Assembly (NCBI RefSeq): GCF_000321225.1
Contig: NW_004451508.1
Coordinates: 1-64,000 of the forward strand
Direction of reading: 5' to 3'
DNA from: Odobenus rosmarus divergens
Taxonomy: Eukaryota > Chordata > Mammalia > Carnivora > Odobenidae
DNA: 64,000 nt
Part shown: positions 40,668-52,092 of the stretch, in pieces
Layout: each line of letters starts with the position of its first letter
Position numbering within the stretch: position 1 is the first letter of the stretch
Made by a program: the position numbers and the translations under genes
Notes under the pieces: model-generated
The model's input: only the letters and a program-made list of their open reading frames with translations
Database searches by the model: none
What the model was told of the DNA's origin: nothing

Positions 40668-41287
40668 GAATGATCTTGACCCTGTAAGCAGACTCTTAAA
40701 GGGATACAGCTTGTTTCCTTTGGTGCAAGCTACGACTAAAACGTGGCTCTCTCATGAGTTGGCAATCAAATAAACAACAAGATGAAGCAAGAAGCTTGAA
40801 TCAGCTAATAAAAACAAACTAATTCATATGAATATTATCACTTCAGTGGTATTGTTCCTACTCTCTTGTTGAAAGGTCTGGACCTTTTAAAATAAGTTGG
40901 TGTGGCATAGACAAGTTCACAGAAAAGTTTTTGATTTATATAGGAGATTGCTGACATTCAACTATTTTTGACCTTCAAAATGGCAATTTCATGTAGTTCA
41001 AATTAATAGAAGATTTAAGAATTCTTTTAATTGGAATGTGTCTCTATAAATATAGATAAATACTAAAGCAAAGAAGCAAATTCCTAATATTTGCTTCCTG
41101 GCAAATTCATAATTACTTTCAGTTGATCTTTCTTTACGGGCATAGGTGAGGCAAAAAAAAAGTGCTTTATATGTTTTCTAAAAAACTAAGTTTTATCTTA
41201 ATTATTTTTTTTAGTTTTATCTTAATTTTTAAACAAAATTAAGTAAACCTAAACTTAACATTTAAAACAAAAAGATTTAGCTAAAAT
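40668..41287. other. No gene or clear repeat recognised
   Basis: A+T-rich sequence with stops in all frames. Confidence 0.45.
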
Positions 41288-41490
41288 GGGGTGCCTGGGT
41301 GGCTCAGTCGTTAGGCGTCTGCCTTTGGCTCAGGTCATGATCCCGGGCCCCTGGGATCGAGCCCCGCATCGGGCTCCCTGCTCAGCGGGAAGCCTGCTTC
41401 TCCCTCTCCCACTCCCCCTGCTTGTGTTCCCTCTCTCGCTGTGTCTCTCTCTGTCAAATAAATAAATAAAACCTAAAAAAAAAAAAAATA
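41288..41490 (+). mobile_element. CAN-SINE
   Basis: GGGTGCCTGGGTGGCTCAG head, well-preserved B box (GGGATCGAGCCCC), A tail. Duplication unclear in the A-rich flank. Confidence 0.9.
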
Positions 41491-41999
41491 AACCAAAAAA
41501 TAAAAATTTGAAAAAAAAGAATTTTTTTTCCTACAAAAGCCAAAATCTAGTACTTAGATGTATTTCTTTGGATAATCAGACTCTTTATCATTTTAGATCA
41601 GGGGTTGCAAATCCGTGTCAGATCTGACTCATAGATGATATTCAGTCTGCACAATCATTAACACTTTTAAAAAATGTGAATAACATAATCACTCTCCAGT
41701 TATCAAAGCACTTACCAACCTCTACTGATTCCCTTTCAGAATTTATTTACATTTTCCTGCAGAGTCCTCCAAAACGTTTCAATTTGCTGTTCGGTCTTAG
41801 ATGACATTGGTGTCTCATTACTTTTGCTCCTCTGATGAAAACATTCTGAATCAAGGAATTAAGAGGGGAAACCCTGTTCCCACCATAGATTCCACTTCAT
41901 GGTCTGTCTTGTCCTGAGTATGAGCAAAAGAAGACAAAAATACCAGAAGATGCTTACCTTCTCATAATGAAAGAACGGCAAATAAAATAAACTATCTTT
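41491..41999. other. No gene recognised
   Basis: 41590-41780 resembles an old DNA-transposon fragment (AGGGGTTGCAAATCC...), not named. Confidence 0.4.
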
Positions 42000-42343
42000 C
42001 TATTTTTAATCTTTCAGTTTTGCAAAAATAAAAAGATTGGTGATATTTAGGGTTGGTGAGAGTGTGGAGAAATGGAAATTTCCTGGTAAATTGATGCAAT
42101 TTTTCATCAAAAAATTGGAGGTGTTTTTTAAAAAATGTACATATTGTTTGCCTTTGCAAATCCACTTTATCCTACAAAAATAGTCACATAAGTATGGAGA
42201 GTACACATTTCACATATTAGAAGACTTTAATTGTAGCATAGTTTGTAATAGCAAAACAAAAAATAAAAACAAAAAACCCCTTCAAATAACCTAAATATTT
42301 ATCAGTAAGGAAATGTTTGATTATGATGGTTTGTAAGAATGAG

Positions 42344-42540
42344 GGGGTGCCTGCGTGGCTCAGTCCACTAAGCATCTGACTCTTGGTTTTGGCTCCGGTC
42401 ATGATCTCAGGGTTGTGAGATCTGAGCTCCACATGGGCTCCGGGCTGGGCATGGAGTCTGCTTGAGATTCTCTTTCTCCCTCTCCCTCTGCTCCCCCCAC
42501 TCCCGCACATGCACTCTGTCTCAAAAAAAAAAAAAAAAAA
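42344..42540 (+). mobile_element. Older CAN-SINE subfamily
   Basis: GACTCTTGGTTTTGGCTCCGG and GGGTTGTGAGATCTGAGCTCC middle; long A tail; AGAATGAG at both ends. Confidence 0.92.
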
Positions 42541-42562
42541 AATGTTTAAAAGAATGAGATGT

Positions 42563-42723
42563 GGGCGCCTGGGTGGCTCAGATGTTTAAGCGTCTGCCTT
42601 CAGCTCAGGTCATGATCCCAGGATCCTGGGATGGAGTTCTGCATCAGGCTCCCTGCTAGCCTACTTCTCCCTCTGCCTCTCTCTCTCTCTCTCTCTGTCT
42701 CTCATGAAAAAAAAAAAAAAAAA
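42563..42723 (+). mobile_element. CAN-SINE next to the previous one
   Basis: 13-bp duplication AAGAATGAGATGT at 42550-42562 and 42724-42736. It has the same CTCAGATGTTTAAGCG head variant as the copy at 19614. Confidence 0.94.
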
Positions 42724-42885
42724 AAGAATGAGATGTATCTGTGTATAATAGAAAGGTGTCAAGGATATAACTGAGTGCAAAAAGCAAACTTCAGAACACT
42801 TCATAATATGACTTTATTTAAAAAAAAGATAATGGTGTATTTATATTTTGATATGCAGATGTAGGTATATGCATAAAGTCTAGGA

Positions 42886-43093
42886 CAGTGGTAGTAAACT
42901 TTGCTGTCCTCCCAGGGGACATTTGGCAATGTCTACAAACGTTTTTTAATTACATGACTGGGAAAGGGTACTACTGGCATCTAGTAGGTAGAGGCCAGGA
43001 TGCTATCAAACACCTTATAGTGCATAGGACGGCTCCTACAACAACGAATTAGCTGACTCAAAATATGACTAGTGCTGAGGTTTAGAAACCCTG
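42886..43093 (+). mobile_element. MER20 DNA transposon
   Basis: GGGGACATTTGGCAATGTCT, TACTGGCATCTAGTAGGTAG and terminal GAAACCCTG match MER20 over its full ~210 bp. Confidence 0.88.
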
Positions 43094-43415
43094 GTCTATG
43101 AGAATATGTAGTAGACCATTGCTAGTAATGATGGGGGGATTAGGAGGTTCTTTTTATGTTATTTTGTATTTTGGTGTATTACATTTCTTTTTTTTCCAAT
43201 GTATTCCTTTGAAATTAAAACAAATGAGAAATAGTGGGCCTTAGCTGGGAGAGAATTACAGTTGTAGGAAGGACTTACTCATTTCATTCATAGTGATGGG
43301 CAGTCCACTTCCAACAGTTGGGAAAATAAGCAATAATTAAAACATTGAGGCAAAGTAGCTATTTTGGGCAAAGAAGTATGTATCAGTAGATAACGAATTT
43401 GCCTTCTCAGTATTG
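43094..43415. other. No gene recognised
   Basis: Apparently unique A+T-rich sequence. Confidence 0.45.
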
Positions 43416-43430
43416 ATTTTGCTCCATTTA

Positions 43431-43655
43431 TTATTTATTATTTATTTATTTTTAAAGATTTTTATTTATTTACTTGACAGAGAGAGACACAGCGAGAGAG
43501 GGAACACAAGCAGGGGGAGTGGGAGAGGGAGAAGCGGGCTCCCGTGGAAAAGGGAGCCCGATGCGGAGCTCGATGCGGAGCTCGATCCCAGGACCCTGGG
43601 ATCATGATCTGAGCCGAAGGCGGACGCTTAACAACTGAGCCACCCAGCCACCCCA
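43431..43655 (-). mobile_element. CAN-SINE with a 12-bp internal duplication
   Basis: 15-bp duplication ATTTTGCTCCATTTA at 43416-43430 and 43656-43670. The motif ATGCGGAGCTCG is repeated in tandem in the B-box region (43561-43584). Confidence 0.95.
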
Positions 43656-43671
43656 ATTTTGCTCCATTTAG

Positions 43672-44112
43672 ATGGACAGTTTCACATTAGGTAGCCAGTG
43701 CTTCCTTACCCTGGAGTACCTTTATAAAGCACTCTAGTGTTATCTGCTTACATGCTCTCTGCAAGCACTGCACAGGAATGAGAAATCTCACACACCCATA
43801 CGGTGTGGAGCTGAGGGTGGCCTCAGGCCAATAGTCACCAGGAACGGAAGCCCCGAGTCCCTCAGCCTTTGTGGAATTGAAATTCTGCCAACAACCATGT
43901 GAGTATGACCCAGAATTCTTTCCTAGCTAAGCCTTCAGGTGGCTAAGCCTGTCAGACTCCAGAATTACAGCCTCAGGAGAGGCCCCAGAGCTGAGGAACT
44001 GTTAAGCTGTGTCTGGACTCCTTCCCCATAAAAACTGTGAGATAAGAAATGTATGTTGTTTTGAGCTGCTAAGTTTGTGGTAATTTGTTATGTAACAATA
44101 GATAACTACTAA
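43672..44112 (+). mobile_element. MLT1-type LTR (ERVL-MaLR)
   Basis: Sense orientation: AACTGTGAGATAAGAAATGT, TGTTGTTTTGAGCTGCTAAG and AACAATAGATAACTACTA are the 3' landmarks of MLT1 LTRs. Confidence 0.65.
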
Positions 44113-44364
44113 AGTTGTGAAATTTTACAACTTTTGACAATGAGTCAGAGCCAAAGCAGTGGTCAATCACTGAATTTTCCTTTGCTATGGAGGGCACTGT
44201 AATGTCATTCCACTGGCCAAGAGAACTCAGGACAAAATTCATGGGTTAAAAGGAACCACAGGAAACAAAATCACCTCCATTACAAGTTGGGGCATTTAGG
44301 GCGTGTGTATGTTACTGATACAAGCGATCCTCAAGTGTGTTTGCACTCTAAAATCTTTTAATCT

Positions 44365-44741
44365 CCCTGCCCAGCACGGAGTCTGCTTATTCCTCTCTGT
44401 CTGCCTTCACCCCATGCTCACTGTCTCTATCAAATAAATAAAAGATTTTATTTATTTATTTATTTTTAATTTTAATTTTTTTTAAAAGATTTTTTTTATT
44501 TATTTGACAGAGAAAGACAGCGAGAGAGGGAACACAAGCAGGGGGAGTGGAAGAGGGAGAAGCAGGCTTCCCGCTGAGCAGGGAGCCCGATGCGGGGCTC
44601 GATGCGGGGCTGGATCCCAGGACTCTGGGATCATGACCTGAGCTGAAGGCAGATGCTTAACAACTGAGCCACCCAGGTGCCCCTAAATAAAAGATTTTAA
44701 AAAAATATGAGTACTTCAAAAAAAATAATAAATAATAATAA
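44365..44741 (+). mobile_element. 5'-truncated CAN-SINE split by another SINE
   Basis: Starts inside the body (CCCTGCCCAGCACGG). 16-bp duplication TAAAATCTTTTAATCT at 44349-44364 and 44742-44757, perfect, so the truncation happened at insertion. Confidence 0.92.
44451..44683 (-). mobile_element. CAN-SINE inserted in the A tail of the truncated SINE
   Basis: 16-bp duplication TAAATAAAAGATTTTA at 44435-44450 and 44684-44699, perfect. It also carries a tandem GATGCGGGGCTC duplication like the copy at 43431. Confidence 0.94.
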
Positions 44742-44798
44742 TAAAATCTTTTAATCTGGTGTGTAGCTATTATCCTGGACTATCACAGAGAACCCAGG

Positions 44799-44864
44799 GC
44801 ATCAGCCCATTATCTACCAGGCATCAGCCCATTATCTACCAGGCATCAGCCCATTATCTACCAG
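44799..44864. repeat. Three perfect 22-bp tandem repeats
   Basis: Unit starting GCATCAGCCCATTATCTACC occurs at 44799-44820, 44821-44842 and 44843-44864 without a mismatch. It lies upstream of, or within, LTR-like sequence. Confidence 0.96.
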
Positions 44865-45620
44865 GCTCCCTTTGGTTTCTAAAAGCTTCCAGGGGAGAAA
44901 TGCCCTATAGGGAGGGTGCTTCTCTTACCTTTATGAGAAATCAGCTTCTGGGGAACTAGTCAATTCAAAGTATTTTTTAGTAAGGGACAGGTGGGGCTAG
45001 GTAGGGAGAGATAGATAGGGGGCTATGTGATTAGACTCATGGAAATCCCAAAAATGTGGAGGTGTGGGAAAACCAGAGATAAGGGGATAATTTGGACCAC
45101 CCTACCCTAGGCGTGTGGGGTGGGTTCTGTGGGGTGGGTGTCTTTATGATAATCATCTGTGACCAACAAAGAATGACCAGACCCTGAAAAGGAAGTAAGC
45201 TGGGCACCCGGGTGGCTCAGTCGTTAAGCGTCTGCCTTTGGCTCAGGTCACGATCCCAGGGCCCTGGGATCAAGTCCCGCATTGGGCTCCCTGCTCAGCA
45301 GAGAGCCTGTTTCTCCCTCTCCCACTCCCCCTGCTTGTGTTCCTGCTCTCGCTGTCTCTGTCAAATAAATAAATAAAATCTTTAAAAAAAAAAAAAAGGA
45401 AGTAAGCCATTGAAGGTGTTATCAGTAGAGATGTTAAAAGGATTTAAGTTCCCTGGTTAGCTTTCTATAAAAGACCCCTCTCACTCTTGAGAGCTTTTTC
45501 TGTATCTTCACTTAGTAAATTTCTATGGCTTTACTCCCTCTCCATTGTCCCCGAGATTCATTCTTTGACTCAGTGAGACAAGAACCTAGCTCTCCTGCAT
45601 CTTTTGAGGTGAATCACGTC
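44865..45620 (+). mobile_element. LTR-like segment, split by a SINE
   Basis: CTATAAAAGACCCCTCTCAC (TATA box near 45467), then AGTAAATTTCT and a T/C-rich U5-like region with GTCCCCGAGATTCATTCTTT. Probably an ERV LTR. Outer edges not found. Confidence 0.5.
45202..45395 (+). mobile_element. CAN-SINE within the LTR-like segment
   Basis: AAAAGGAAGTAAGC at 45187-45200 is repeated after the A tail (from 45396). Confidence 0.94.
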
Positions 45621-45829
45621 AGCCGGTTGACAGAAGGACCTAAGGCCTAAGGTTTCAAGATTTCAGGAAGGAGTGAGTATTGAGTGCTCTAAAAAAACTG
45701 ATATCCCCATGGTATAAGGACTTTCTGCACAGGTGTCCACCTTCGAGGATGTCTTCTTTTAGCCCTAATTTTACTCTCTTGTTTTATTATGAGCTATGAT
45801 CGTACTTTGAGCTCTTCTAAGGAACACAG

Positions 45830-46060
45830 ATTATTGCTATGATTTTTAATAACACTAATGAAATAGATAATGGTGAGAGATATTACTTTCTGATCATTTA
45901 TTCTTGTCAGGCATTGTTTTAAGTGACTGGTATAGGTTACCTTAAAAAGCATTCCCTAAAAGAACTGTAGTTAATAATAATCATTATCTACCATTTCATG
46001 GAGGTGGAAACTGGATTTTATCGGTCAGACATGACTTGCCGAGGATCATGTAGCCATCTG
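45830..46060 (+). repeat. MIR-like fragment
   Basis: GTCAGGCATTGTTTTAAGTG, CATTTCATGGAGGTGGAAAC and GACTTGCCGAGGATCATGTAG follow the MIR order. Confidence 0.65.
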
Positions 46061-46169
46061 GAAGGGGGAGGGGGCAGGGAATAATAACCAAGTGAGGTCA
46101 ATGAGCAATTTGGTTAGTTCAGAATTGACTGTCTCAGCACAAAATGAAGTCCTGAAACTCACCTATATA

Positions 46170-46540
46170 ATTTTTTAAACCAATCAAGGCATAGTTTATA
46201 TACTATACTTGGATGAGTTTTGAAAATTAAGACAGCTGTGTAATGACCACCATCTATATTTAGACCTTTCTATCATCCTAAAAGGTCCCCTGATTCCCTA
46301 CCTAGTCAATTCCCACCTCTACCCCCACGCAACTGCTAATCTGTCTTCTATCCCTCTAGATTCGTCTTTCTGAGAATTTGGTATAACCATAATCATAGAG
46401 TTGTACTCTCTTGTGTCTGGCTTCTTTCTCTCAACATAACCTTTTAAGATTTATCAATATTGTTACATGTATTCGTAGTTCCTTTTCATTACTATGTGCT
46501 ACTCCTTTGTATGGTTGTGTATTTTATTCATTTTAGGAGG
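46170..46540 (-). mobile_element. Old L1 3' UTR fragment
   Basis: TTGTGTCTGGCTTCTTTCTC and ATTGTTACATGTATTCGTAG are reversed L1M landmarks. Confidence 0.7.
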
Positions 46541-46740
46541 CCAGCATTATCCTAATAGCAAAAACAGACAAAGATATTCCAAGAAAATAAAACTAAAATC
46601 ACCAAATTACTAAATCATCAATTCACTAAAATTCCTTGTAAATATATACAGGAATCTTCAGTGAAATAATAGTAAATGGAATCCAGAAATACATAAAAAG
46701 AATATATGCTGACCAAATGGGGCTATATGCTTTATATATT
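46541..46740 (+). mobile_element. L1 ORF2 fragment
   Basis: GGCCAGCATTATCCTAATAG ... AATGGAATCCAGAAATACATA ... GCTGACCAAATGGGG corresponds to the L1 reverse transcriptase region. Followed by an AT/GT-rich simple tract. Confidence 0.7.
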
Positions 46741-46792
46741 TATATGCTTTATATATATATGCATGTGTGTGTGTGTATATATATATACTTTA

Positions 46793-47023
46793 TTTTTTAA
46801 AAATGATTTAATTTATTTACTTGAGAGAGAGAGAGAGAGCAAGTGAGAGTGAGATAGGGAGAGAGAGAGAGGGAGAGAGCTCATGAGTGAAGGGGAGGGG
46901 CAGAGGGAGAGAGAGAAGCAGACTCCACGTCGTGCAGGGAGCCCGATGTAGGGCTCCATCCCAGGACCCCGGGATCATGACCTGAGCTGAAGGCAGACGC
47001 TTAACTGACTGAGCCACCCAGGC
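46793..47023 (-). mobile_element. CAN-SINE with expanded GA tract
   Basis: A long (GA)n stretch replaces the usual body; ends CTGAGCCACCCAGGC. Target duplication not resolved. Confidence 0.88.
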
Positions 47024-47700
47024 TTAATATAATATATTTCAAGCAATTTTGGGTCAACCACAAAATTGAGCAGAAGGTAGAAGGTATCGAGAGTTCCCCT
47101 ATAACCCCCACCATCACATATGCAAGTCTTTCCCACCATCAACATCCTGCACCAGTATGGTACATTTATTATAATCCATGGGCCTACACTGACACATCAT
47201 TATCACCCAAAGTTCATAGTTTACATTAGGGTTCACGCTTGGTGTTGTGTATTCTATGGGTTTTGAAAAAACTATAATGACATATATCTACGATTGTATC
47301 ATACAGAATAGTTTTACTGCCTTAAAATTCCTCTTATTCCACCTATTTATTCCTTCCTGCCCTCAACCCCCTGGCAACCACTGATCTTTTTACTGTCTCC
47401 ATAGTTTTGTCTTTTTGTCTTTTCCAGAACGTCATATAGTTGGGTTCATATACTTACACAGCCTTTTCAGATTGGTTTCTTTCACTTAGTAATATGAATT
47501 GAAGGTTCTCCTGTTAGCTGTCACACCTCATCCTGCCTACTGACAGCCACTAATCTACTTTCTGTCTAAATAGGATTTGCCTATTCTGAACATTTCATAT
47601 AAATTAAACTGTATAATATTTGGCCCTTTGTCTCTGGGTTCTTTCACTTAGAATAATATTTTTATGATCCACTTTGGTTTAATTTTTGTGTAACATGTGA
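47024..47700 (-). mobile_element. Ancient L1 3' UTR, one or two overlapping fragments
   Basis: TTATAACCCCCACCATCACA, CAACCCCCTGGCAACCACTG and repeated TTTCTTTCACTTAG blocks (47478 and 47639) indicate two reversed L1M 3' UTR copies. Confidence 0.7.
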
Positions 47701-47795
47701 GGTATGTGCTCTAATTTTTGCCTATTAGAGTCTGAAACAAGGGAGGCAACATGAAAAGAGGTAATCTCTAAATGGAGATGTGCTTTTATAATTTT

Positions 47796-47973
47796 TTTTT
47801 AAGATTTTATTTATTTGAGAGAGAGAGTGAGAAAGAGCACGAGAGAGGGGAGGGTCAGAGGGAGAAGCAGACTCCCTGCCAAGCAGGAAGCCTGATGCCA
47901 GATGCGGGACTTGATCCTAGGATTCCGTGAGCTGAAGGGAGTTGCCCAACCAACTGAGCCACCCAGACACCCT
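47796..47973 (-). mobile_element. CAN-SINE
   Basis: TTTTATAATTTT before (47784-47795) and after (47976-47987). Decayed body. Confidence 0.9.
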
Positions 47974-47987
47974 GTTTTTATAATTTT

Positions 47988-49850
47988 AAAAAGCTGTTTT
48001 TAGTTACTAATGGGCTCTTGTAAAATCAGACCTCTGATAGAGACTGTTAGTTTTCTGGCCTCTGTGCATATTTTTGAATGGGTCAGTTTGGATTCTAGTA
48101 AAACAAGATGAACAGGGTTTAGGAAAGCCTTGCTTGTCCCTGGCACTTAGAACACCTGCTGCTCATGTGCGGGGTGTTTGTTTCGCTACCAGCAGAACAA
48201 ATGCTGCTGGTTTTTTCCTGGAATTTAACTCACAGATCCTAATTGCCTGAACCTGTCTGTAAGCTGAAACCTGAAACTTTCTGCTGTGGGCTATTTCAGC
48301 CTCAGCACAAACTGTGCTGGGCTAAAAGCAGACATCACTCAGACTGGGTATCATTGCAGATTCAGAGCACCCCTGCGTGGGTCCACAAAACATGATGAAA
48401 ACATCATGGACGCTGTAGGCACTACCTGGGTCACATGCAAATGTCCACAGGAAAGGGCTTGTTCTCTACTGGGATCATCTGGAATCAGGCTGATGATCAG
48501 CTCTATATTTCTGACACAAAACTAATTGCATTCCAACTTGCGATTTCTGCCAAGAACTATGTACAAGTTCAGGGAGGACATGTTGCAGGACTGTGAACTT
48601 TCTGCTCACTCCTAGCGGAATGGACTCTTGACCCCCTCTCAGGGACAGCTCACTGTTGTTGATGATTATATTTGGCTTTCTGGATTAGCTGCAGTTTGCA
48701 AACTGATCATTAAGTAAGCTTTAGTAAAGCAAACTAATCATTAAGTGCAGCTATCCCTCATAAGGGATTAATTTTTTCTAGATGCTCACTGGATACATCA
48801 TCAGGATAAAAGAAAACCCATTTTGAGATTTTTAAAAATTCAGGATTTTCTCCTGATGGATTCCTGAACATGCCAGGTCTTTCTCCTTGAGTTGTTTAAA
48901 AATATTTTTTCCTGTGAAAATACATTTATTTCTCTTGCATACAACCCTTCCTGATGAAATGTCTGCATAAGAGTAGGGGATGATTAAAAAACATAAAGTC
49001 GTGATTGCTGAAAAGGACACATTGATTTTCCAACAATGAGAAAAAACAAGACCCTCGTATTTGGAAGGCATGGGAGAGGGGGCCAGCATTAATGACCTTT
49101 GTTTTTCTAAAACTGTTCCTGGAAGCTGTCCCCTCCTCGAGAAGGAAACTCCCTGTGCTGCCTTTCCAAACTGCTGAGAATGTTCTGATTCAGACTGACT
49201 GTTGACGCTAGATCACACCCCAGAGTGCTGGCTCTGGAACACATTGGGTGGCCCCAGCTCTTGCACTTTTTATGCAAACACAGTCATAGGATGGGTGAAC
49301 TGATGTCACAGCTAAACAAAACGAACTGGACTGCCTTCTTGCAGTCCCTCTAAAACCAAGGACTCAGCTAAAGTTTTCCAACTAAACTGGAAATCGTGGG
49401 GCTGGAGGCCCCGGTGGGGGTCCACTGGGTGCTCTGTTAACCTGGGGGCCTACTGTGTGTCTTGCTTAGGGTGCACTAACAGTTGAAGTATGCCCTCAGA
49501 GGTTGTACTTATTTTGTATGGCCCCTGATCATTATGACACTGTCTCAACTGGAAGGCATTTAGGTTAGCTTCAACCTATGGCCAGGTGATTCTGTGACTG
49601 AATTGATGCCTCAGGTCACATAAAAAAGATTCATACAAAAACTTGGGGAGGAAGCCACCTGGCTTTCTACGATAGAGCTTTATAATTAATGGGATTTGTG
49701 TTAAATCTCAAGGGGCATAACTGAGATCAGTAATAATACTGATCTCATCCTCCTGCATTGGGGCCTACTGATAATTATTTTGCTATAAAGACAGTTTGGC
49801 CAAGGGCCAAGGGATGGACTTTACTGAAGAGAATTACCATTGCAGGCCTG
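47988..49850. other. No gene recognised; possible ancient LTR-retrotransposon interior
   Basis: Higher G+C than neighbours, short frames on both strands (48286-48525 +, 49089-48832 -). It runs without a break into the LTR-like sequence at 49851, so it may be degraded internal sequence, but no motif confirms this. Confidence 0.4.
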
Positions 49851-49984
49851 GGACATCATCCTTAGAAAGGTCTGCTTATGAGGATGGCCCTTGGCTGGCA
49901 TCTGAGAACTTGAATTTTGCATCAGTTCTCATCAATCCTAACTGGTAAGAGTGGCTCACTCCGCCTAAACTTCTTTTTCTTTTT

Positions 49985-50573
49985 CAGATTTGAGATATAT
50001 TTTATTTATTCTTTTTATTAACATATAATGTATTATTTGTTTCAGGGTTACAGGTCTGTGATTCATCAGTCTTACACAATTCACAGCGCTCACCATAGTA
50101 CTTACCCTCCCCAATGTCCATCACCCAGTTACCCCATCCTTCCCACCCCCCTCCACTCCAGCAATCCTCAGTTTATTTCCTGAGAATTTATTTCCTGAGT
50201 CTCTTATGGTTTGTCTCCCTCTCTGATTTCGTCTTGCTTCATTTTTTTCCTCCCTTCCCCTATGATCCTCTGCCTTGTTTCTCAAATTCCACATATCAGG
50301 GGCGCCTGGGTGGCTCAGTCGTTACGCGTCTGCCTTCGGCTCAGGTCATGATCCTGGAGTCCTGGGATTGAGCCCCGCATTGGGCTCCCTGCTCCACGGG
50401 AAGCCTGCTTCTCCCTCTCCCACTCCCCCTGCTGTGTTCCCTCTCTTGCTGTGTCTCTCTCTCTGTCAAATAAATAAATAAAAGCTTTAAAAAAAAATTC
50501 TGCGTATCAGTGAGATCATATGATAATTCTTTCTCTGATTGACTTATTTCGCTCAGCATAATACCCTCTAGTT
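49985..50573 (-). mobile_element. Young L1 3' end inserted in the LTR
   Basis: Reversed carnivore L1 3' UTR (TTCAGGGTTACAGGTCTGTG; CATAATACCCTCTAG). CCGCCTAAACTT before and CCACCTAAACTT after look like its target duplication. Confidence 0.85.
50300..50493 (+). mobile_element. CAN-SINE inside the L1 tail
   Basis: AAATTCCACATATCAG (50284-50299) is repeated as AAATTCTGCGTATCAG (50494-50509). Confidence 0.95.
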
Positions 50574-50593
50574 CCACCTAAACTTTTTTTTTT

Positions 50594-50765
50594 TTAAGAT
50601 TTTATTTATTTGAGAGAGAGAGTGAGCGAGAGCAGGGTGAAGGGCAGAGGGAGAAGCAGACTCCCCACTGAGTAAGGAGCCCGATGTGGGACTCGATTCC
50701 GAGACTCCAGGATCATGACCTGAACCGAAGGCAGTTGCTTAACCAACTGAGCCACCCAGGCACCC
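50594..50765 (-). mobile_element. CAN-SINE next to the L1 tail
   Basis: TCCACCTAAAC plus T run is repeated at 50573 and 50766. Confidence 0.93.
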
Positions 50766-51302
50766 TCCACCTAAACTTTTTTTTTTTATAAACAATGTAG
50801 TACATGCTGAATACTTGCTTTCCTTCTGGGGGTCTGGAATTTTGGGGCACTGAGTCTCTAATGAGCTATCCTGGTTGGCAACACTCTGTACCTGTTGTCA
50901 CACACCAGTGCAGGAGGAATTAAGCATATCCTATGCAAGTCCACTTGGAGAGAACTCTTGGAAGCTTGGGACTTCTTCCCATGTGCCTTTTCCCTTTGCT
51001 GATTTTCCTCAGTGTCTTTTGCTGTAATAAACAGTAATTATGGAATATAACAATTTCTAGGTCCTGTGAGTCCTTTAAGTGAATCTTCGAATCATCAAGC
51101 CTGGGGGTGATCTTGGAAATCTGACACAGAGGACTTGCTCTAAACCTGTGTGGTTTTTTTTGTTTGTTTGTTTTCTGAGAATTATATGAAATTCTGTGAT
51201 GTTCACAGATCATTAAGAAGAAAAAAACCACAACACCTTTCAATAATATCTCCCTTTAGTGATCTTATAAATACCAGAAGAAACTATCTGGATTTCCCCA
51301 AA

Positions 51303-51650
51303 CTTAAGGTGTCAGCTAGGCCATGCTCCCTCTGACAGCTCTAGGGGAGAATCCTTCCTGACTTTTCCAGCTTCTGGCATTTGCAGGCAATCATTGGCAT
51401 TCGTTGGCTTGTAGATCCACCACTCCAGTCACACGGCCATCTCCCTGCATGTCTTCATATTGTCTTCCCTCTGTGCATGTCTATCTCTGTGTCCTAATTT
51501 CACCTTCTTATGAGGACACCAGTCACATTGGATAAGGGCCCATTATTTTAACTTGATTACCTCTAAAGATCCTTTTTCCAAATATGGTACTGGTGGTTAG
51601 GACTTCAACGTATTTTTTGGGAAGAACACAATTCAACTCATAAGAAGCTC
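51303..51650 (-). mobile_element. MLT1-type LTR fragment
   Basis: CTTATGAGGACACCAGTCAC, TTAACTTGATTACCTCTAAAG and GTTAGGACTTCAACGTATTT are reversed MLT1 landmarks. Confidence 0.8.
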
Positions 51651-51691
51651 CTAAATCCATCCCTATTAGAAACCCACTCATCTGTTTTTTT

Positions 51692-51897
51692 CTTTTCTTT
51701 TTTTTTTTTTAAAGATTTTATTTATTTATTTGACAGAGAGAGACACAGTGAGAGCAGGAACATAAGCAGGGGGAGTGGGAGAGGGAGAAGCAGGCTTCCC
51801 GCTGAGCAGGGAGCCTGATGTGGGACTCAATCCCAGGACCCTGGGATCATGACCTGAGCCGAAGGCAAGACACTTAATGACTGAGCCACCCAGGCAC
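51692..51897 (-). mobile_element. CAN-SINE
   Basis: CTCATCTGTTTTTTC (51677-51691) is repeated as CTCATCTGGTTTTTTC (51899-51914). Confidence 0.93.
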
Positions 51898-52092
51898 CCT
51901 CATCTGGTTTTTTCTAATATGGCTGCTGTAATTTCTAGGAACACCCCAGTGACAATATTCTCTTTTGGAATTAAACATATTCTAGGTGATTTGAATAGCA
52001 ATGTAGTTTTAGAGTGTGGGCTAGGGGCTTCTCATCTGTGCAGTGAGTAATGACTATGAAGTATCTCAACTCATTAAAAGTTGTACTTAGGA

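Larger units (their letters stand above)
42000..42880 (+). mobile_element. Old L1 3' end carrying two SINEs
   Basis: GGTTGGTGAGAGTGTGGAGA, AATAGCAAAACAAAAAATAA and CTAAATATTTATCAGTAAGG are diverged L1 ORF2-end/3' UTR landmarks. The tail resumes after 42737. Confidence 0.65.
49851..51130 (+). mobile_element. ERV LTR split by an L1 tail and SINEs
   Basis: GAGGATGGCCCTTGGCTGGC and CCTAACTGGTAAGAGTGGCT (before 49981) continue after 50766 with GGGGGTCTGGAATTTTGGGG, GTAATAAACAGTAATTATGG (polyadenylation signal near 51027) and CCTGGGGGTGATCTTGG. This is the order of a familiar mammalian ERVL-type LTR; exact family not assigned. Confidence 0.7.

Noticed and set aside
44799..44864. Short direct repeats as a CRISPR-like array
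   Set aside because: Units abut without spacers and the genome is mammalian; it is a minisatellite-like repeat.
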